Assembly (NCBI GenBank): GCA_020851455.1
Contig: JADZCT010000020.1
Coordinates: 248,001-312,000, forward strand
Source: Gemmatimonadaceae bacterium
GTDB taxonomy: Bacteria > Gemmatimonadota > Gemmatimonadetes > Gemmatimonadales > Gemmatimonadaceae
Length of the DNA stretch: 64,000 nt
Direction: 5' to 3'
The position numbers were made by a program, and so were the translations under genes. Of the stretch, positions 40,909-51,382 are shown one piece after another. The notes beneath the pieces were generated by a model. The model made no database searches. It had not been told where the DNA came from and saw nothing but the letters and a program-made list of their open reading frames with translations. Position 1 is the first letter of the stretch, and each line of letters starts with the position of its first letter.

Positions 40909-43254
40909 TCAGTTGCGGAGGGGCTTGCCGGTCTCGAGCATGAACTTGATGCGGGCCTGCGTCTCCTGCGTACCGAGGAGTTTCAGGAATGCCTCTCGTT
41001 CCAGATCCAGAACGTCCTGTTCCGTGACGTTCCGCGGTGGCCCGTCGCCTCCGGCAAGGACGTGGGCAATTTCGTTTCCTATGCGGGCGTCATGCTCACT
41101 CGCCTGGCCCGCCTCGCGCGCGGCGAAAACGGCGTAACGAAGGTTCCCAAGCGCCTCGCGCCCCAGGGCACGAATCGTCTGCATCGTGGGCGCCACGTAA
41201 TCCGGCGCGAGGTCGAGAACGCGCGCCTTGGCGTCAGCGAGGAGAAGGTCGCGGTTCATCGTGATCCTGTCAGCAACCGGGCGCAGGAAGCCCATCCTCC
41301 TCGCCTCGTGGGCACTGGTGCTCACCTGCGCGAGCGCGATCAGCCTGAACGCGCGCCGCGGCGCCTCGAAGGGATCGGCCTCGTCGTAGGGAGCGAGCGC
41401 GTTGGTGAAGCGGAAGAGCAGCTCCTTCGTTCCGCCACCGCCGGGCAGGAGCCCGACGCCGGCCTCAACGAATCCCATGTAAAGCTCGGCATGCGCCTGA
41501 ATTCGATCGCAGTGGAGAGACAACTCGCAGCCGCCGCCGAACGTCACGCCAAAGGGTGCTGCGACGACCGGGAACGGCGCAAGCCGCGCACTCATGGTGA
41601 ACTCCTGGAACTGGCGTACCGCGGCCTCGACCGCCTTCCAGTCGCCGGCCGTGACGAGTTGTCCAACCTGCGCCAGGTTGGCGCCCGCCGTGAAGGTTCG
41701 CGGATCATCGTTGCCTATCACGAGCCCTGCGTACGCGCCAGCGGCGATGCGTTCCGTCGTTGCTGCGAACATTTCGGCGACGCCGGAGCCAAGCGAGTTG
41801 GCTTTGCCGCAGAACTCGAGGCAGAGAACGCCGTCGCCGAGGTCAACGCATCGTGCATCTTCGTTGGCATCCAGCACGCGGCCTGCGCCGCGGAGTGCCG
41901 CGAGGCTGACCTGCCCAGGTACTGGCTGGAGCGGAATACGCACGGCGGGCGCGGCGCCCGGTGGCACGGACGGGAACGCGGGGACCATGACGCCCTTTCG
42001 TCCTTCCTTGTAGAACGCGCTGCCTGCCGCCGCCAGGAGCGGTGGCTCGGACAGGCCTGCTGCCTTCACCTCTGACCGGAGCCAGGAAAGCCCGATCGCA
42101 TCCATCACCTTGAACGGGCCGACCTCCCACGCAAACCCCCATTCGAGGGCACGGTCAACTGATGCAATGTCGTACGCGATCGCAGGTGAGGTCGCAGCCG
42201 TGTAGTGTGAACTCTCGACCAGCAACCGCCGGAGGAAGTCGCCGTACTTGCCGCGCATGGCGCGCGCCTTGCGGAGGCGCTCGGCCGGGGGGAGCTTGAG
42301 GATCTCTTCCAGAGTTGGCGTCGAGAGCTTTTTCTGTGGCCGGTACTCGAGCGTTTTCCAGTCGAGGGTCTGGATCTCCTTGCCGACCTTCCTGTAGAAA
42401 CCGGCGCCCGTCTTCTCGCCAAGCCGGTGCTGCCTGACCAGTTCGGCGACCCATGCCGGCATGGCAAAGTCTTCGCCCGTGGCCTGGCGAAGCTCGGTGG
42501 TGACGTGGGAGAGGGTGTCTATTCCCGACAGATCACCCGTGCGGAACGTTGCGCTCCTGGCGCGGCCGATGAGCGGGCCAGTAAGCGTGTCAACTTCATC
42601 AATAGTGAGATCGAACTCCGTCATCAGGCGCATCGTCGCAGCCCATCCAGCCACGCCAAGGCGATTTGCAACAAAACCGGGAGCATCCCTGGCGACGACG
42701 ATTCCCTTGCCGAGAATGCGCTCGTGGTGGGCGCGCAGCGTGGCGACCACTTCGGGGCGCGTGTCACGGCCCGGAATGATCTCCAGCAGGTGCATGTAAC
42801 GCACCGGGTTGAAGAAGTGGGTTCCGCAGAACCGCTCTCGGAAGCTGGCAGACCGCCCCTCGAGCAGGACCGACATCGGGATGCCCGAGGTATTGCTGGA
42901 AACGATGGCATGGGGCGCCACGGCCTCGATCTTGGCAAAGAGATCCTGTTTTGGCCCGGGCAGCTCGACTATTGCTTCGCAGATCCAGTCGCAGTCCGCG
43001 AGGAGTGGCAGGTCGTCTGCCGTGTTGCCGGTGGTGACGAGCGCGGCCCTGTCAGCATCCACGAAGGCGGTGGGCTTTGCCTTGACGGCCCGCTCCAGCC
43101 CCTTGCGGGCAGGCGCTGAGCGATCGGGCGACTTTGGGTCGTCGTTGCCGGGAATGTCGAGCAGGACAACCGGAATTCCCGCCGACGCCCCGAGTGCTGC
43201 AATGCTGGCGCCCATGATGCCGGCGCCCACGACCCCGATCTTGCGGATACGCAT
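40909..43254 (-). CDS. 3-hydroxyacyl-CoA dehydrogenase / enoyl-CoA hydratase fusion (FadN/FadB-like)
   Basis: 781 residues from ATG 43254 (ATG 43266 also possible). Bifunctional beta-oxidation enzyme. The N-terminal Rossmann domain has IGVVGAGIMGASIA and the dehydrogenase catalytic region FCGTHFFNPVRYMHLLEI. The two helical dehydrogenase domains follow (GFVANRLGVAGW, RLGEKTGAGFYRK). The C-terminal crotonase domain contains FTAGANLAQV (oxyanion hole), FGGGCELSLHCDRI and EAGVGLLPGGGGTKE with the catalytic Glu candidates. The dehydrogenase-first order is that of Bacillus FadN rather than E. coli FadB. It pairs functionally with the thiolase at 33528-34712. M28 lies 22 bp downstream. Confidence 0.94.
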   Translation of the reverse strand: MRIRKIGVVGAGIMGASIAALGASAGIPVVLLDIPGNDDPKSPDRSAPARKGLERAVKAKPTAFVDADRAALVTTGNTADDLPLLADCDWICEAIVELPGPKQDLFAKIEAVAPHAIVSSNTSGIPMSVLLEGRSASFRERFCGTHFFNPVRYMHLLEIIPGRDTRPEVVATLRAHHERILGKGIVVARDAPGFVANRLGVAGWAATMRLMTEFDLTIDEVDTLTGPLIGRARSATFRTGDLSGIDTLSHVTTELRQATGEDFAMPAWVAELVRQHRLGEKTGAGFYRKVGKEIQTLDWKTLEYRPQKKLSTPTLEEILKLPPAERLRKARAMRGKYGDFLRRLLVESSHYTAATSPAIAYDIASVDRALEWGFAWEVGPFKVMDAIGLSWLRSEVKAAGLSEPPLLAAAGSAFYKEGRKGVMVPAFPSVPPGAAPAVRIPLQPVPGQVSLAALRGAGRVLDANEDARCVDLGDGVLCLEFCGKANSLGSGVAEMFAATTERIAAGAYAGLVIGNDDPRTFTAGANLAQVGQLVTAGDWKAVEAAVRQFQEFTMSARLAPFPVVAAPFGVTFGGGCELSLHCDRIQAHAELYMGFVEAGVGLLPGGGGTKELLFRFTNALAPYDEADPFEAPRRAFRLIALAQVSTSAHEARRMGFLRPVADRITMNRDLLLADAKARVLDLAPDYVAPTMQTIRALGREALGNLRYAVFAAREAGQASEHDARIGNEIAHVLAGGDGPPRNVTEQDVLDLEREAFLKLLGTQETQARIKFMLETGKPLRN

Positions 43255-43383
43255 GGTAACCCCCATGGGATGCCACGACAGTGGTGGCGTTCCCGATCCT
43301 GTGTGCCGGAGAGTATGTTGGGCGCGGCTCACTGATGCTGGCAACTGCCTGTTCACGCCAACCCTGCCACCCCCGTCCCCACG

Positions 43384-45633
43384 ATGAAGATAGTCCTCTT
43401 GTGCCTTGCGTTCGCAGCCATACTCCCTGACGTGGCGGCCTCACAGGCCCAGGGGAAGCCTGGCGAGGCGGCGGTTGGCGTCACGGCCCGCCGTGAGCAG
43501 GGGGCGGTGCGCCGGCTTGTCGCGTCTCCCGCCGAAGGACCGATCGTGCTGGACGGCACGCTGGACGATGAGGCGTGGAAGAAGGCGGAGGTTGCAAGCG
43601 GGTTCGTGCAGAGCGAGCCCAACACAGGTCAGCCGGCGACCGAGAAGACGGAGGTGCGCGTGGTGTACAGCGCGACGACCCTGTACATCGGCGCCCATCT
43701 GTACGATGGTGAGCCCGACCGGATCATCGTGAACCAGATCCGCAAGGACTTCAACGAGGTGGAACAGGACGACTTCGAGGTGATCCTCGACACGTTCCAT
43801 GACCGTCATAACGGATATGTGTTCATCACGAACGTGGAGGGCGCCAAGCTGGACCGGCAAGTGGCTGGTGAGGGGCGGGAGGTGAATCCGAGCTGGGACG
43901 CTGTCTGGGACGTGAAGACGCGTCGGGTGGCGGATGGCTGGACCGTGGAAATGGCGATTCCGTTCCGCTCGCTCCGTTACGATCCGTCGAGCCAGGAGCC
44001 GTGGGGCGTGAACTTCTCGCGCCGGATCCGCCGCAAGAACGAAGTGACGTTCTGGTCGCCGATTCCGCGCGAATACACGCTTTCGCGGCTTTCACTGGCG
44101 GGCGAACTCGAGGGCGTGCGGCCACAGGGAGCCGCGCGGGATATTCGCATCAAGCCGTATGCGCTTGCGCGGTCGGTGCGTGACGTGGGCGTGCGCGACT
44201 TCACGACCTCGGGCGATGTCGGGGTTGACGTGAAGGCAGGCCTCACCCGGGCTCTCACGCTCGACGTAACGGTCAACCCGGATTTTGCGCAGGCCGAGGC
44301 GGACGAGCAACAGGTGAACCTGACGCAGTTCTCGCAGTTCTTCCCCGAGAAGCGCGAATTCTTTCTCGAGAACTCGGGTGTGTTCTACGTTGGAGACGCG
44401 GCTCGCAACAACCGCACGTTTGCAACGCTGACGCCCGATGAAGACATGCTGCTCTTCTTCAGTCGGCGGATCGGGCTGACGTCCGGCGGTACGCCGATAC
44501 CGATTCCGGGCGGGGTTCGCCTTACTGGGACGATGGGCGACTGGGCGATCGGCGCGCTTGCAATGCAGACCGAGCGGCTTGGCACGACGCCGTCCAACCG
44601 ATACACGACGTTGCGTTTGCGCCGCAACCTTGCGCCCGGATCGGATATCGGGGTGCTGTACACCGGGCGTGACGCGGTGGGTAGCGCGGGCGGCTACAAC
44701 CACGCGTACGGCGCCGACGCCAACATCAGGTTCTTCGGGCAGGTTGACTGGAACTCCTACCTCGTAGGTTCTGATTCTCCCGGCAAAGCGGATGGCGCGT
44801 ATACCTGGCGGACGTCACTCAACTACGAGGGGCAGTTCCTGCACATGAAGGGTACTGCGCTGGAGATCGGCAACGGCTTCCAGGACGACCTTGCATACTA
44901 CCGCCGGATCGGCGTACGGAAGTGGAGTGCCGACATAGGAATTCGACCGCGTCCGGCGTGGTTCCGGGAGATGGGTGGCCGCGAGCTGCACCCGCACATC
45001 GTCTGGAGCTATTACAACGATCTGGCCGGGCGGCCCGTGGGAAAGAGCCTGCATTCCGCGAATACATGGTTCTTCGCGGACGGCTCGTATACCGAACTGT
45101 CGGCGAATGCGAGATACGAATACATCACGGATTCGCTTCGCCTGAACCGCGGCGACCGCAACGCGCAGCGGCTTGCTCCCGGCGGTTATCAGTGGACAGA
45201 ATGGCGCTGGCTCTACAACAGCAACGCAGCCCGCCCCATGTGGGTCAACTTGACGGCGACGCGCGGCGGGCTCTGGAGTGGCACGCAGACCTCGCTGAAC
45301 GCTACGGTGACGTTCCAGCCGTCGTTCCGCACCAGAATCGCCGTTGGCGCGCAGCATACGAACGCCAGGCTGAACAACCCGGACCAGAGGTTCACGGCAA
45401 CGGTCTGGACCGGGCGCGCCAACTATTCGTTCACGACGAACATGTTCCTTGATGCACTCACCCAGTACGATGCGGCGGTGAGGCAGTTTAATGCGAACAT
45501 CAGGTTCAACCTGATTCACCACCCGCTGTCGGACCTTTATATCGTCTACAACGAGCAGCGGTTCACGACAGTGGACGCGCCAACGCCGGGACGCAGCATG
45601 GTGCTGAAGTACACGCACATGTTCGCGTATTGA
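43384..45633 (+). CDS. Exported DUF5916 protein with CBM9-like N-terminal domain
   Basis: 749 residues, signal peptide LCLAFAAILPDVAASQAQ. The N-terminal 200 residues are a CBM9/DOMON-like beta sandwich (PIVLDGTLDDEAWKKA, VVYSATTLYIGAHLYDGEPD, ANVEGAKLDRQ-type stretch, VDGWTVEMAIPFRSLRY-like). The remaining 540 residues are DUF5916, here with PDFAQAEADEQQVNLTQFSQFFPEKREFFLENS (in pieces) and many amphipathic strands ending in an aromatic-rich C terminus (VLKYTHMFAY). That ending is typical of an outer-membrane barrel. The role in the family is unknown; sugar or polymer binding at the cell surface is inferred. ATG 43384, divergent from the FadN-like gene. Confidence 0.9.
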   Translation: MKIVLLCLAFAAILPDVAASQAQGKPGEAAVGVTARREQGAVRRLVASPAEGPIVLDGTLDDEAWKKAEVASGFVQSEPNTGQPATEKTEVRVVYSATTLYIGAHLYDGEPDRIIVNQIRKDFNEVEQDDFEVILDTFHDRHNGYVFITNVEGAKLDRQVAGEGREVNPSWDAVWDVKTRRVADGWTVEMAIPFRSLRYDPSSQEPWGVNFSRRIRRKNEVTFWSPIPREYTLSRLSLAGELEGVRPQGAARDIRIKPYALARSVRDVGVRDFTTSGDVGVDVKAGLTRALTLDVTVNPDFAQAEADEQQVNLTQFSQFFPEKREFFLENSGVFYVGDAARNNRTFATLTPDEDMLLFFSRRIGLTSGGTPIPIPGGVRLTGTMGDWAIGALAMQTERLGTTPSNRYTTLRLRRNLAPGSDIGVLYTGRDAVGSAGGYNHAYGADANIRFFGQVDWNSYLVGSDSPGKADGAYTWRTSLNYEGQFLHMKGTALEIGNGFQDDLAYYRRIGVRKWSADIGIRPRPAWFREMGGRELHPHIVWSYYNDLAGRPVGKSLHSANTWFFADGSYTELSANARYEYITDSLRLNRGDRNAQRLAPGGYQWTEWRWLYNSNAARPMWVNLTATRGGLWSGTQTSLNATVTFQPSFRTRIAVGAQHTNARLNNPDQRFTATVWTGRANYSFTTNMFLDALTQYDAAVRQFNANIRFNLIHHPLSDLYIVYNEQRFTTVDAPTPGRSMVLKYTHMFAY

Positions 45634-45755
45634 ATCGCGGCTGGACTGGCACCAGCCATGCCACAGCGTGCAGTATAGGGGGGCGGTCCGCGGCCGCGGT
45701 CAGCGGTAGGGGCCCGGTCCGCGTCATTCACGGTGACCCGTCACGAGGATCATAG

Positions 45756-48026
45756 ATGCGCGTCTTCACGTCCGCCGCAACCGCCCTGGCGCTTTCGTCG
45801 CTCATGGCGCTCGATGCTGCCCTTGCGCAGCAAACCCCAACGATCAAGCAATGGCTGGCGCCTGGCTACCCGTCGGAGCTGGTGGCGGCGAAGACGGCCG
45901 ACAAGCTGGCCTGGCAGGCCTATGAGGAAGGCAAACGGAACGTCTTCTTCGCGCAAGCGCCTGACTTCAAGCCGCGCCGCCTGACATCCTTCCTCAAGGA
46001 CGACGGCACGGATCTGACAAACCTCAAGATCTCCGACGACGGCTCGGTCGTTGTGTTCATACGGGGCAGCGCGCCGAACCGGGATGGCTGGGTGGCGAAT
46101 CCAAGCGCCGACCCGGACGGGGCCGAGCGTGCGATCTGGGCCGTAAGTACTGCCGGAGGGCTTCCCGCATGGCGCGTCGCCGAGGGGAGCAACCCGGAGC
46201 TGTCGCCGGACGGCCGATGGGTACTCTATGTGAAGGACGGCCAGATCTACCGGGCCGCTGTAGGCAAGACGCAGCAGGTTGACAGCATGAGCCGGGGACT
46301 GAAGCCGTTCATCAAGGAATGGGGAACGCAGAGCAACCCACGCTGGTCGCCCGACGGCTCGCGGATCGCATTCGTGTCAACGCGAACAGACCACAGTTTC
46401 ATCTCCATCTATGACGTGAAGACACGGACGGTGCACTACATGCACCCTTACGTGGACTTCGACCGGAGCCCGACGTGGTCGGCGGACGGCAAGCAGATCG
46501 CGTTCCTCCGCACGCCCGGCCTGCCGTTTGGACGGGGTCCTCTCACGCAAACCCAGGCCGCGCAGCCGGGCGGCCGGGCAGGCGGGTTTCCCGGTGGATT
46601 CCCTGGAGGGGCCGGGCGCGGCGGGCGCGGAGGCCGTTCGAATGATCCGCGGATAGGCCTCTTCGACGCGGCGTTCGAGGACGGATCAACGCTGAAGGTC
46701 ATGATTGGCGATCCTGCCACGGGCGAAGTTCGCGAGCACTGGCGTAATGCGCCGCGCGACAGCGTCTTCGCGGGGATCAACCAGATCACATGGGCTGGCG
46801 ACGCGCTGCTGTTCCAGCTCGAGCCGCAGGAGTGGCTGCTCATGTACTCGCTGAGCACCACCGCCTCCAACCCGCAGCCCGTCGTGCTCACGCCACGCGA
46901 AGGGATGATCGGCAACGAATCGGTGCAGTCGCAGTGGGCGGTATCGGTTGACGGCAAGTGGATGTACTACTCGACGAACGTCGGTGACATAGACCGCCGC
47001 CACATCTGGAAGGTGCCGACGTCGGGCGGCGATGCGGTGCAGGTAACGACAGCCGAAATCGAGACGTATCCGATACCCCTCGCTTCGAACAAGAGCCTGG
47101 CAGTGATGTCGGCCACGGCCGTTCGCCCGCAGAGCGTGAGCATCTGGCCAACGACGCCGAACGCCGCGAGATCCAGCGAGAAGGTGATCTATCCGACGCT
47201 GGCGAAGGACTTTCCGCTCAACGCGTCGGTGGTTCCCACAAACGTGATGCTGAAGGCCGACGACGGCCTCGAGTTCCACAACCAGCTCTTCCTGCCGAAG
47301 GACCTCAAGCCGGGCGAGAAGCGGCCTGCAATCGTGTTCATCCACGGCGGCTCACGCCGCCAGATGCTGCTCGGCTACCAGTACCTGTCGTTCTACCACG
47401 TGTTCTATGCAGTGAACCAGTGGCTGACGAGCCAGGGGTACATTGTGCTGAGCGTGAACTATCGGAGCGGCATCGGCTACGGCAAGTCGTTCCGCAACGC
47501 GCCGAACGTGGGGGCGCAGGGGAACGCGGAGTACAAGGACATCATTGCCGCAGGCCGCTACCTTCAGACCCGCGACGACGTAGACCCGAAGCGGATTGGC
47601 GTGTGGGGCCTGTCGTACGGGGGTCTGCTCACAGCAGAGGCGCTGGCGCGCAACTCGGACGTCTTCATCACGGGAGTGGATCTGGCGGGCGTCCACCTCG
47701 AAGGCAATACGCTCGACTCGACCGCGGTCAGCTACAAGGCAAGTGCGATCTCGGAGATCGGCAAGTGGACATCCCCAGTGCTGCTCCTGCAGGGTGACGA
47801 CGACCGGAACGTGCCGTTCTCGCAGACGGTCGGGCTCGTGCAGCTCCTCAGGGCGCACAAGATCTACTTCGAGCTGACGGTGATTCCTGACGACGTTCAC
47901 GAGACGCTGCTTCACTCGCGGTGGCTGGACTTCTTCGGCAAGATGGAGGTCTGGCTGGACAAGTATCTGAAGCGAGCGGAGAAACCGCCGGTGGTGGTGA
48001 AGGGAACGACGGGGGACACCCGGTAG
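45756..48026 (+). CDS. Secreted S9-family prolyl oligopeptidase/DPP-like peptidase
   Basis: 756 residues; signal peptide ALALSSLMALDAALAQ. An N-terminal WD40/PD40-like propeller (NLKISDDGSVVVFIRG, NPELSPDGRWVLYVKDG, NPRWSPDGSRIAFVSTRTD, SPTWSADGKQIAFLRT) precedes the alpha/beta hydrolase domain. The catalytic triad is readable: Ser620 in GVWGLSYGGLL, Asp683 in GDDDRNV and His715 in DDVHETL. A Gly/Arg-rich loop (GGRAGGFPGGFPGGAGRGGR, around 46560-46640) splits the propeller. ATG 45756 after GAGG. Expected to cut Xaa-Pro or small-residue dipeptides from exported substrates. Separate from DUF5916 by 122 bp with GC-rich palindromes but no clear terminator. Confidence 0.95.
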   Translation: MRVFTSAATALALSSLMALDAALAQQTPTIKQWLAPGYPSELVAAKTADKLAWQAYEEGKRNVFFAQAPDFKPRRLTSFLKDDGTDLTNLKISDDGSVVVFIRGSAPNRDGWVANPSADPDGAERAIWAVSTAGGLPAWRVAEGSNPELSPDGRWVLYVKDGQIYRAAVGKTQQVDSMSRGLKPFIKEWGTQSNPRWSPDGSRIAFVSTRTDHSFISIYDVKTRTVHYMHPYVDFDRSPTWSADGKQIAFLRTPGLPFGRGPLTQTQAAQPGGRAGGFPGGFPGGAGRGGRGGRSNDPRIGLFDAAFEDGSTLKVMIGDPATGEVREHWRNAPRDSVFAGINQITWAGDALLFQLEPQEWLLMYSLSTTASNPQPVVLTPREGMIGNESVQSQWAVSVDGKWMYYSTNVGDIDRRHIWKVPTSGGDAVQVTTAEIETYPIPLASNKSLAVMSATAVRPQSVSIWPTTPNAARSSEKVIYPTLAKDFPLNASVVPTNVMLKADDGLEFHNQLFLPKDLKPGEKRPAIVFIHGGSRRQMLLGYQYLSFYHVFYAVNQWLTSQGYIVLSVNYRSGIGYGKSFRNAPNVGAQGNAEYKDIIAAGRYLQTRDDVDPKRIGVWGLSYGGLLTAEALARNSDVFITGVDLAGVHLEGNTLDSTAVSYKASAISEIGKWTSPVLLLQGDDDRNVPFSQTVGLVQLLRAHKIYFELTVIPDDVHETLLHSRWLDFFGKMEVWLDKYLKRAEKPPVVVKGTTGDTR

Positions 48027-48114
48027 GGTCGTGCGCCGCTGCGGGCTTGCAGGCAACGCGCCGGCAGCAGCGCAGCCGCAGCGGGGATGATGGTGCGGGG
48101 CGACGCGCGCAGGC

Positions 48115-51100
48115 CTAAGCGCGCCGCCCCGCTGCCTTGAGCACCTCCCGTTCCTTCCATAGCGAATAGACGGCGGGGATGACGATCAGCGTCAGGATCG
48201 TGCTGGACACCATGCCGCCGACCATGGGCGCGGCAATGCGCTTCATCACGCTGGCGCCGGTCCCGTTGCCGAGCAGGATGGGGATCAGCCCCGCCATGAT
48301 CGCGGTGACTGTCATCATCTTTGGCCGAACGCGCTCAACTGCGCCTTCGATCACAGCGTCGTAGAGGTCGCGGGCGGTCGGTGGCGCGCCGCTGGCACGA
48401 TGCGCAGCCCACGCGTGGTCCAGGTAGATCAGCATTACCACGCCGGTCTCGGCAGCCACGCCTGCCAACGCGATGAAGCCAATCGCCACCGGCACCGACC
48501 AGTTGAAGCCGAACGCCCAGACGAACCAGATTCCGCCAACCAGCGCGAAGGGCAGCGACGCCATGACGATCAGCGTTTCGCCAACGCTCTTGAAGTTGAA
48601 GTAAATGAGCAGGAATACGATCGCAAGCGTTGCCGGGATCGCGACCTTCATCTGCGACCGGGCGCGCTGCATGTACTCGTACTGCCCGCTCCACTCGAGG
48701 GTATAGCCGGGTGGCAGCATCACCATATCGCGAACCATCTGCTGCGCGTCGCCGACGTAGCTTCCGATGTCGCGGCCGGCGACGTCCGCGTACACCCACG
48801 CGGTGGGAATGGCACCTTCGGTACGCACGACCATAGGCCCGGAGACCTGCCGGATCTTCGCAACCTGCCCAAGCGGCACTTGCGCGCCTCCCGTACCTGC
48901 GGGAGCGCCGCCGTCGGTCATGGCCGATCCTCCCATCCGCGCCGGGCCGCTGCCCTCCGCTCCTTCGCTGTGGTTCATCGGGACGAGCACGGAGGCAAGC
49001 CGTGCGGGCGTGTCACGCAGTTCCTGCGCGTAGCGGACCCGTACGCCGTAACGCTCGCGGCCCTCGATTGTCTGCGTAATTGTCATTCCGCCAATGGCGG
49101 CCGCAATCACGGTCTGGACATCGGCGATGTTCACGCCGTGACGTGCCGCCGCGGCGCGGTCTATGTCAATGTCGAGGTAGTATCCGGAGACGGCACGCTC
49201 CGCGAATACGCTGCGTGTTCCGTCCACCATCCGCACGGCTTCCTCCACCTGTCTGCCGATGCTCTCCAGCTCCGCGAGGTCCGGCCCGAAGATCTTGATC
49301 CCGACGGGTGTGCGGATCCCGGTCGCGAGCATGTCAATCCGGCCGCGGATCGGCATCGTCCATGCGTTCGTCACGCCGGGAAGGCGCACGGCGGAATCCA
49401 TCTGCGCAACCAGGAGCTCGGGCGTCATCCCGGGGCGCCACTCCTGCCGGGGCTTGAGCGTGATTGTAGTTTCGAACATGTCGAAGCCGGCCGGATCCGT
49501 GGCGGTCTCGGCACGCCCGGCCTTGCCGAACACATGCTCCACCTCGGGAAACGCCTTCAGGATGGCGTCCTGCTGTCGAAGGATCTCCCGCGCGCGAGCC
49601 ACGGGGATTCCCGGCATCGTCGTGGGCATGTAGAGGATCGTTCCTTCGTCGAGCGGCGGCATGAACTCCGCTCCGATCCGGGCCCACGGGATCCACGTAG
49701 CCGCCAGGACGACGGCGCCGGCCGCGATCACCGGACCGCGGTGCGCAAGCACGAAGTCAATCACCGGCCGATACACCAGTATGAGGGCGCGGTTGATCGG
49801 ATTGGCGCGTTCCCTGTAGATGCGTCCGCGAATGAAGAGACCCATCGTCACGGGCACGAGCGTCACCGACAGCAGGCTCGCGGCTGCCATCGCGAATGTC
49901 TTCGTGAAGGCAAGCGGCTTGAACATCAATCCTTCCTGCCCCTGCAGGGTGAAGACGGGCAGGAAACTGACCGTGATGATGAGCAGCGAGAAGAACAGGG
50001 CCGGGCCGAGTTCCTGCGCGCTCGTCACCACGACCTTCCATCGCTCACCCGGCGTCAGGTGCCGGGTCGAGAACCAGTTGGCGCTCGCGCCGGGCTGAGA
50101 CGGCCCGGCAGCGCGCTCGAGGTGTTTGTGCATGTTCTCGATCATCACGATGGCGGCGTCAATCATTGCGCCGATGGCGATTGCGATTCCGCCAAGCGAC
50201 ATGATGTCGGCGCCAACGCCAATGGCGTGCATCGCGATGAAAGCCATCAGGATTCCCATCGGCAGCGTCAGAATGGCAACGAGCGCCGAGCTGGCGTGCA
50301 GGAGGAAGGCGATGCATACCAGCCCCACGATGACCGATTCTTCGATGAGCTTTCCGCGCAGCGTCGCGATTGCCCGGTGGATCAGGTCACTCCGGTCGTA
50401 GACCGTGCGCACGACGACACCGGGAGGAAGCCCTTGTTGCACCTCGGCGAGTCTCGCCTTGACGCCGTCTATGGTCGTGAGCGCATTCTGGCCGAAGCGC
50501 ATGACGACGATTCCGCCGACCACGTCACCCCGGCCGTCGAGGTCGGCGATGCCACGCCGCGGAGCGGGGCCAATCGTCACGCGTCCAACGTCCGCCACGC
50601 GGATGGGAGTGCCAGCCAGGGTTGCGCCCAGAACGACGTTTTCGATGTCACCGATTCCCCTGAGGTAGCCGAGGCCGCGCACCATGTATTCCCGCTCGGA
50701 CAGTTCCATCGTCATGGCACCTACATCGCTGTTGGCGTCCTGGATGGCGCTCATGATGCGTGTTACCGGGATGCCGTACGCGAGCAGTCGCGCAGGGTCG
50801 AGGTCAACCTGGTACTGCTTCTCGAACCCGCCCACGCTCGCCACCTCCGACACGCCGGGCACGGCGGTCAGTGCGTACCGCAGGTACCAGTCCTGCACGC
50901 TCCTGAGCTGCGCGAGATTGAGCGTGCCGGTGGTATCCTCGATCACGTACTGGTACACCCAGCCAAGCCCCGTTGCGTCGGGGCCGAGCGTTGGCGTCAC
51001 CCGCGCCGGCAGCTTGCCTGCGATGCCATTGAGGTACTCGAGCACGCGGGACCGGGCCCAGTAGAGGTCCGTGCCTTCCTCGAAGATGACGTACACGAAA

Positions 51101-51372
51101 GACACGCCGAAGAACGAGTAGCCGCGGACGGTCCGTGCCCCGGGTACTTTCAGCATTTCGGCGGCGATCGGATACGTGACCTGGTCTTCGATGATGCGCG
51201 GCGCCTGCTCGGCGAAGTCGGCCTGCACGATCACCTGGACGTCGGACAGGTCCGGGAGCGCTTCGAGCGGCGTGCGCCTGATGGCGACGATGCCGGCGGC
51301 AGCGAGGCTGATCGTCACGAGCGCGACGAGCAGACGGTTGGCGACCGACCATTCGATGATTCGCTTCAGCAT
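48115..51372 (-). CDS. cusA: Heavy-metal RND efflux pump, copper/silver type
   Basis: 1085 residues; inner-membrane pump of the metal (HME) RND branch, N terminus MLKRIIEWSVANRLLVALVT, TM4 motif IGAMIDAAIVMIENMHKHLE. The three methionines that bind Cu(I)/Ag(I) in E. coli CusA (573, 623, 672) have exact counterparts with the same spacing: Met582 (ILYMPTTMPG), Met632 (FDMFETTITL) and Met681 (RIDMLATGI). Monovalent copper or silver is therefore the likely substrate. A short Gly/Ala insert (GSGPARMGGSAMTDGGAPAG) lies in the second porter half. Third gene of the operon, 10 bp after cusB. Convergent with the S9 peptidase. Confidence 0.95.
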   Translation of the reverse strand: MLKRIIEWSVANRLLVALVTISLAAAGIVAIRRTPLEALPDLSDVQVIVQADFAEQAPRIIEDQVTYPIAAEMLKVPGARTVRGYSFFGVSFVYVIFEEGTDLYWARSRVLEYLNGIAGKLPARVTPTLGPDATGLGWVYQYVIEDTTGTLNLAQLRSVQDWYLRYALTAVPGVSEVASVGGFEKQYQVDLDPARLLAYGIPVTRIMSAIQDANSDVGAMTMELSEREYMVRGLGYLRGIGDIENVVLGATLAGTPIRVADVGRVTIGPAPRRGIADLDGRGDVVGGIVVMRFGQNALTTIDGVKARLAEVQQGLPPGVVVRTVYDRSDLIHRAIATLRGKLIEESVIVGLVCIAFLLHASSALVAILTLPMGILMAFIAMHAIGVGADIMSLGGIAIAIGAMIDAAIVMIENMHKHLERAAGPSQPGASANWFSTRHLTPGERWKVVVTSAQELGPALFFSLLIITVSFLPVFTLQGQEGLMFKPLAFTKTFAMAAASLLSVTLVPVTMGLFIRGRIYRERANPINRALILVYRPVIDFVLAHRGPVIAAGAVVLAATWIPWARIGAEFMPPLDEGTILYMPTTMPGIPVARAREILRQQDAILKAFPEVEHVFGKAGRAETATDPAGFDMFETTITLKPRQEWRPGMTPELLVAQMDSAVRLPGVTNAWTMPIRGRIDMLATGIRTPVGIKIFGPDLAELESIGRQVEEAVRMVDGTRSVFAERAVSGYYLDIDIDRAAAARHGVNIADVQTVIAAAIGGMTITQTIEGRERYGVRVRYAQELRDTPARLASVLVPMNHSEGAEGSGPARMGGSAMTDGGAPAGTGGAQVPLGQVAKIRQVSGPMVVRTEGAIPTAWVYADVAGRDIGSYVGDAQQMVRDMVMLPPGYTLEWSGQYEYMQRARSQMKVAIPATLAIVFLLIYFNFKSVGETLIVMASLPFALVGGIWFVWAFGFNWSVPVAIGFIALAGVAAETGVVMLIYLDHAWAAHRASGAPPTARDLYDAVIEGAVERVRPKMMTVTAIMAGLIPILLGNGTGASVMKRIAAPMVGGMVSSTILTLIVIPAVYSLWKEREVLKAAGRRA

Positions 51373-51382
51373 GGCGTGTTCC

